From CAJWKT01 sp964465375 (GTDB taxonomy: Bacteria; Pseudomonadota; Gammaproteobacteria; Steroidobacterales; Rariloculaceae), in the NCBI GenBank assembly GCA_964465375.1, contig CAYXIJ010000042.1:1-10077 (forward strand): 10,077 nucleotides of DNA. The letters are read 5' to 3'. The position numbers and the translations under genes were made by a program. Shown one piece after another: positions 6,862 to 10,077 of the stretch (its first letter is position 1; every line of letters begins with the position of its first letter). The notes beneath the pieces were generated by a model that was given only the letters and a program-made list of their open reading frames with translations, did no database searches and was not told where the DNA came from.

Positions 6862-6890
6862 TTGTGCCCCTTATTTCTTTTGCATAGGAT
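6862..6890 (+). promoter_or_regulatory. Possible promoter of the molybdenum hydroxylase gene
   Basis: TTGTGC (6862-6867) and TAGGAT (6885-6890) are 17 bases apart, with three and four consensus matches respectively. The -10-like box ends 54 bases before the GTG start. The palindrome TTGATCAA begins right at its end (6890-6897), and a second TTGATC lies upstream at 6830-6835, so a regulator could bind around it. A closely similar element precedes the gene starting at 9965. Confidence 0.35.
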
Positions 6891-6932
6891 TGATCAACAA
6901 TTCGCGCTTTGGCGCTGCCCTACAAAATGGTC

Positions 6933-6937
6933 AGGAG
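6933..6937 (+). promoter_or_regulatory. Ribosome binding site that fixes the GTG start of the molybdenum subunit
   Basis: AGGAG lies seven bases before GTG 6945, an ideal Shine-Dalgarno arrangement. The earlier in-frame candidates, TTG 6909 and ATG 6927, have no ribosome binding site, and this site would lie inside their coding region. GTG 6945 is therefore preferred. Confidence 0.75.
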
Positions 6938-6944
6938 AGCTTCA

Positions 6945-9347
6945 GTGGCATACGATTTAATCGGTAAGAATTTTGTCCCCCCAGATATAAAAGCTAAGGT
7001 TACTGGTCGCGCTAAGTATGCAGAGGACTTTCGTGTCGAGGGCATGGTTTTTGCAAGACTTTTGACGAGCCCTGTACCTCACGGCCGTGTCACAAGTATT
7101 GATGCGAGCGAAGCGCTTTCGATGGAGGGTGTTTTGGGGGTGCTAACTGCTGACGAAGTTCCGGCCCAGCCAGAACCTCAGAATCCAATTTTAACCAATG
7201 AGCCAAAGTTTGTGGGCGAGCCGATTCTTGCCGTAGCTGCTACAACTGAAACCGCTGCTCAGGATGCCATCGAGCGAATCAAGATCGATATAGAGCCCTT
7301 GCCTTTCACGCTGGATCCTCTGGAAAGCCTCTATCCGGGCGGTCCCAATGCCCTAACAACTGGCAACGTAGCGAATCGCGCAGTTGAGCTTCAGGAAGTT
7401 AAGTGGGCTGCCCAAGACTTTGTGGTTTCTGGAGAAGGTCAGCTTCCTATGGGGCAGCCGTCTGCCGAGTGGTCATATGGGGACCCGGAGGCTGGATTCG
7501 AGAATGCCGCACTTGTTTTAGAGGAAAGCTTTGTTACACAGGGTCTCTCCCACCATTCTATGGAGCCACGCACGGCTATGGCGTTCTGGGAGAATGGGAA
7601 ATGCCACTTATATTGCTCCTCCCAGAGTCAGGCCTTTCCAGTACCTAACGTTGCCAGGTACATTGGTATTGAGCCAGCAGACTTGGTTTTTATTGCGGAA
7701 TATTGTGGAGGTGGCTTTGGTTCCAAGGGCGCCGGCTATCCCTTAATGGCGGTTCCGGCCCTCATGGCAAAGAAAATTGGTCGGCCCGTTATGATGCGAG
7801 TCAGCCGGCATGAGGAAAATTTTATCGGCTCTGCAAGACCCGGTTTTCAAGGGAGCATCAAGATTGGCTTCCGCGCAGATGGCCGTATTGTTGCAGTGGA
7901 TCTGTACATTGTTCAAGAGAACGGGCCTCACCAGGGAGGTACGGACTGGACGTCCGCCGCGGATGCTGTATCGCTTGTGTATACCCCAGAGTCTATGCGT
8001 TTTCGGGGTATCCCGGTTCTAACCAATACTCCGCCCCGTGGCCCGCAGCGGGGCCCAGGTCAAAATCAGATTGCAATGGCAGTAGAACCGGTATTAGACA
8101 AAGCTGCACGGGAGCTTGGGCTTGACCAGATCGAGATTCGCCGGATTAATGCCACAAGAAACGATTCCCGGTACGGCGCTAGACAGAGTTCTGTGACAAG
8201 TGCTTATCTTTCTGAAGCGCTGGTTAAGGGTGCGATGGAGTTTAACTGGCAAGAGAAGAAATCTCGCAGTGGTCGTAGAAATGGTTCCAAGGTGACAGGA
8301 ATCGGTGTAGGCCAAGCTTATCATGCAGCGGGCAGTAATGGTTTTGATGGACTTTGCAGAATTTCAACTGATGGAAAGCTTCATATTCATACCGGTGTGG
8401 GAAATTTGGGGACTTATTCCCACTCGGGAACGTCTAGGGTGGCAGCAGAAGTTTTGAAATGCGATTGGTCTAGTTGTGTAGTCGAGAGGGGCGATAGCCG
8501 CAAGCATTTGCCGTGGAGTTTGGGACAATTCGGCAGTAACACGTCTTTTACGATGACCCGCTCTGCATACGTAGGGGCTATGGATGCCCTCGGGAAACTA
8601 AAGGAGATCGCTGCTATGGATTTTGGCGGAGATCCCAGTGAATATGATATTGGTGGTGGCAGGGTATTTTTGAAATCGGATCCCGCTAAGTACTTGACCT
8701 ATGGCGCAGCAGCAACGCGGGCCATTGAGCTTGGTGGAAAATTTTCGGGCTACGAAGTCCCAGATGACATCAATGAAATGACGAAGGCCTCGGTAGCAGG
8801 CTTAGCTGGAACGGGCTTGATTGGTGTAGCTAAAGATAACCTCGAGAAGAGTGGAACGGTGCCAGCGCTTGCAGTGGGGCTTATGGAGATTGAGTTAGAT
8901 CTTGAGACCGGCCGCTGGGAGGTACTGGACTATGTAGGGGTTGCGGATTGTGGAACTGTGATTCATCCCTTGGGTTTGTCTACCCAAATCAAGGGTGGAG
9001 CTGTTATGGGTATAGGGCTTGCAGCTACAGAGCGGCATATCTATGACTCCCAGAACGGGTTGCCCGCTAATATCGGTCTTTACCAGGTAAAACCCCCAAC
9101 TTATCTAGACGTACCAGGAGAGATGGGATGGGCGGCAGTGGAAGAGCCCGACCCTCAAAATCCCGTGGGGGCCAAGGGTATTGGCGAGCCGGTGCAGGGT
9201 TGCGGTGCAGCTGCGTTATTGTGCGCCATATCTGATGCCTTGGGCGGACACCTTTTCAACCGGGCACCGGTGGTCCCGGATATGATTATAAATGCAGTCG
9301 CTGAACAACCTCAGTCGCATACACCACTCCAAGTTAATACTGCATAG
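6945..9347 (+). CDS. Xanthine dehydrogenase-family molybdopterin-binding (large) subunit
   Basis: This is the catalytic subunit of a molybdenum hydroxylase, which hydroxylates a substrate using water and passes electrons to iron-sulfur and flavin partners. With GTG 6945 it has 800 residues, normal for a stand-alone large subunit; TTG 6909 would add 12. The small N-terminal a/b-hammerhead domain runs from KVTGRAKYAEDF to about residue 120. Cofactor-site motifs follow: SSQSQAF with Gln227, CGGGFGSKG (254-262), QRGPG with Arg369, GVGNLG (484-489), and GAKGIGE with the catalytic Glu748. Pro371 replaces the phenylalanine that stacks on purines in true xanthine oxidases, so xanthine is an unlikely substrate. 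No signal peptide is visible, suggesting a cytoplasmic enzyme. Neither the 2Fe-2S nor the FAD subunit is adjacent: srkA lies upstream and a convergent RidA gene 19 bases downstream. Family is firm, substrate unknown. Confidence 0.92.
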   Translation: MAYDLIGKNFVPPDIKAKVTGRAKYAEDFRVEGMVFARLLTSPVPHGRVTSIDASEALSMEGVLGVLTADEVPAQPEPQNPILTNEPKFVGEPILAVAATTETAAQDAIERIKIDIEPLPFTLDPLESLYPGGPNALTTGNVANRAVELQEVKWAAQDFVVSGEGQLPMGQPSAEWSYGDPEAGFENAALVLEESFVTQGLSHHSMEPRTAMAFWENGKCHLYCSSQSQAFPVPNVARYIGIEPADLVFIAEYCGGGFGSKGAGYPLMAVPALMAKKIGRPVMMRVSRHEENFIGSARPGFQGSIKIGFRADGRIVAVDLYIVQENGPHQGGTDWTSAADAVSLVYTPESMRFRGIPVLTNTPPRGPQRGPGQNQIAMAVEPVLDKAARELGLDQIEIRRINATRNDSRYGARQSSVTSAYLSEALVKGAMEFNWQEKKSRSGRRNGSKVTGIGVGQAYHAAGSNGFDGLCRISTDGKLHIHTGVGNLGTYSHSGTSRVAAEVLKCDWSSCVVERGDSRKHLPWSLGQFGSNTSFTMTRSAYVGAMDALGKLKEIAAMDFGGDPSEYDIGGGRVFLKSDPAKYLTYGAAATRAIELGGKFSGYEVPDDINEMTKASVAGLAGTGLIGVAKDNLEKSGTVPALAVGLMEIELDLETGRWEVLDYVGVADCGTVIHPLGLSTQIKGGAVMGIGLAATERHIYDSQNGLPANIGLYQVKPPTYLDVPGEMGWAAVEEPDPQNPVGAKGIGEPVQGCGAAALLCAISDALGGHLFNRAPVVPDMIINAVAEQPQSHTPLQVNTA

Positions 9348-9366
9348 TGTCGTCTAAGCTCCAGTG

Positions 9367-9753
9367 TCAATCTAGAACAGCTATGAATTCCAGCTGTATG
9401 TGGCGTCCAGTTGGCATATCAGCAGGAAAGAAATGTCGTACTGGGCGGTCGTCTTCCTCGGGGAACATTTCAATCCAGTACGGGTTGACCATCGGTCTGA
9501 TAGATCGGTCCTCCACGTAGACAGTCATTTTTGCAATGTTTTCCGGCGAGCCACCGGCCTGCTCTAACATATTGCGAACCGTTTGAAATGCGTTTCTGAT
9601 CTGACTTTCTTTGTCGCTCGGGAGCTCATGGGTGTCCGGGTCGTCTCCACCCACAGCGGCTGAGAACACCAGGTTACCGATTTTAACAGCTGCAGAAAAT
9701 GGGTTGGTGTGTTCCGGTATGCCGGGCCCGCTAATGCGCTCTCTTCTGGCCAT
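9367..9753 (-). CDS. RidA/YjgF/YER057c/UK114-superfamily protein
   Basis: This is a small cytoplasmic protein of the RidA superfamily, trimers that in the best-known cases hydrolyse reactive enamine/imine intermediates. The 128 residues match the family length. Visible features are GNLVFSAAVGGDDP (26-39), the helix with RNAFQTVRNMLEQAGGSPENIAKMTVYVED (53-82), and the C-terminal strand RHIQLEFIAVL. Arg106 in RPVRHF corresponds to the active-site arginine of E. coli RidA (Arg105), but the partner Glu120 position is Gln here. Activity may thus differ from archetypal RidA, so the ridA symbol is not assigned. The ATG has AAGGAT seven bases before it (complement of 9761-9766). It is convergent with the molybdenum-enzyme gene and divergent from the final gene. 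Confidence 0.9.
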   Translation of the reverse strand: MARRERISGPGIPEHTNPFSAAVKIGNLVFSAAVGGDDPDTHELPSDKESQIRNAFQTVRNMLEQAGGSPENIAKMTVYVEDRSIRPMVNPYWIEMFPEEDDRPVRHFFPADMPTGRHIQLEFIAVLD

Positions 9754-9897
9754 AAATTCTATCCTTTATTCTGGTCCTTACAAATTCCAACTGGTCAGTC
9801 CTCATCCTTATCTGTTTTTTTGGACAACCTTGGCGGGGATTTTACAGTGTCTGGGCTCACACAGGTTGCCGCTTCTCGGGTACACTGAAATTGTATA

Positions 9898-9926
9898 TTG
9901 TTTGTGTCGCCTTTTTCTCATAGGAT
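9898..9926 (+). promoter_or_regulatory. Possible promoter of the gene starting at 9965
   Basis: TTGTTT (9898-9903) and TAGGAT (9921-9926) are separated by 17 bases, with three and four consensus matches. The start codon follows 38 bases after the -10-like box. The surrounding TTGTG, C/T-rich stretch and CATAGGAT resemble the element upstream of the molybdenum-enzyme gene. The rest of the 211-base interval (9754-9964) holds the RidA-type gene's ribosome binding site but no other clear signal. Confidence 0.35.
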
Positions 9927-9964
9927 CTAGGTAGCGTAGCGATCTTTAAAGTGGAGTCTATTCG

Positions 9965-10077
9965 ATGACTGATAGCAGTATTTTACCTTCCGACCGGCCT
10001 CAGCCTCAGCATGTTGAGGGCCAGACCGGCACCCTCGATTCCCTGGCGCGCACACCGAGCTCCAGACGCCAGTTTAT
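9965..10077 (+). CDS. Unidentified protein, N-terminus only (3' partial), possible Tat substrate
   Basis: An ATG at 9965, preceded by GGAG about eight bases upstream, opens a frame that runs off the window after 37 full codons. The translated part begins MTDSSILPSDRPQPQHVEG and is polar and proline-rich, so it is probably disordered. It ends in S-S-R-R-Q-F, with the cut codon ATN giving Ile or Met. S-R-R-x-F followed by a hydrophobic residue resembles a twin-arginine export motif, which would make this the n-region of a Tat signal peptide and suggest an exported cofactor-bearing protein. The hydrophobic segment that would prove this lies beyond the window. It could equally be a cytoplasmic or membrane protein with a disordered start. 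No family can be assigned. Confidence 0.6.
   Translation, partial: MTDSSILPSDRPQPQHVEGQTGTLDSLARTPSSRRQF

Noticed and set aside
6814..6880. GGGGC and GCCCC after srkA followed by a T-rich stretch, as a possible terminator.
   Set aside because: The stem is only five pairs with a loop of about 50 bases and the T tract is interrupted. This is not a credible intrinsic terminator.
9377..9397. ACAGCT/AGCTGT inverted repeat near the 3' end of the RidA-type gene, close to the convergent gene end.
   Set aside because: It is a six-pair stem wholly inside the coding sequence with no T run after it. Chance is the simpler explanation.
9611..9934. A 107-residue + strand open frame covering the RidA-type gene start and the intergenic region.
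   Set aside because: About half is antisense to the RidA-type gene, no ribosome binding site was seen and the product resembles no family I know. The region is better explained as divergent promoters.
1..10077. Search for CRISPR repeats, insertion sequences, tRNA genes, phage genes or toxin-antitoxin pairs.
   Set aside because: No regularly spaced repeats, transposase-like frames, terminal inverted repeats or tRNA-like cloverleaf motifs were seen. The intergenic gaps are too short to hide such elements.

Overview
The window looks like a stretch of a Gram-negative bacterial chromosome of roughly balanced GC, most likely from a gammaproteobacterium. The main reason is a clear SrkA/RdoA (YihE) kinase resembling the E. 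coli protein over its whole length. A three-part TRAP transporter and a stand-alone molybdenum hydroxylase subunit fit a free-living, perhaps marine or aquatic, heterotroph. The taxonomic call is inference; no rRNA or tRNA gene is present.

Left part (1-5054, all + strand): six tightly packed genes that look like one operon. They are a TRAP substrate-binding lipoprotein (5' end outside the window), the small and large TRAP membrane subunits (joined by two 4-base GTGA stop/start overlaps), a glyoxalase/VOC-fold protein, an alpha/beta-hydrolase esterase and a secreted cupin. The likely logic is that the TRAP system imports a carboxylate-bearing compound that one or more of the three downstream proteins bind or process. 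The substrate cannot be named from sequence.

Middle part (5129-6812): a YdjA-type nitroreductase on the - strand converges on the cupin gene. It is divergent from srkA across a 103-base promoter region holding a reasonable -35/-10 pair for the nitroreductase and a GCGCGCGCG tract.

Right part (6945-10077): a full-length xanthine dehydrogenase-family molybdopterin-binding subunit with a GTG start behind a strong ribosome binding site, but with no iron-sulfur or FAD subunit beside it. A RidA-superfamily gene on the - strand converges on it. The first 37 codons of a further + strand gene follow, ending exactly in a twin-arginine-like motif. The regions upstream of the molybdenum-enzyme gene and of this last gene share a similar promoter-like element.

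I found no CRISPR array, insertion sequence, phage gene, RNA gene or convincing intrinsic terminator. No stretch without a gene exceeds 300 bases; the longest is the 211 bases between the RidA-type gene and the final partial gene. Nothing in the window is clearly a new biological system. The points most worth checking are the TRAP/VOC/esterase/cupin cluster, the orphan molybdenum hydroxylase subunit, and a hairpin that seems to cover the cupin ribosome binding site.
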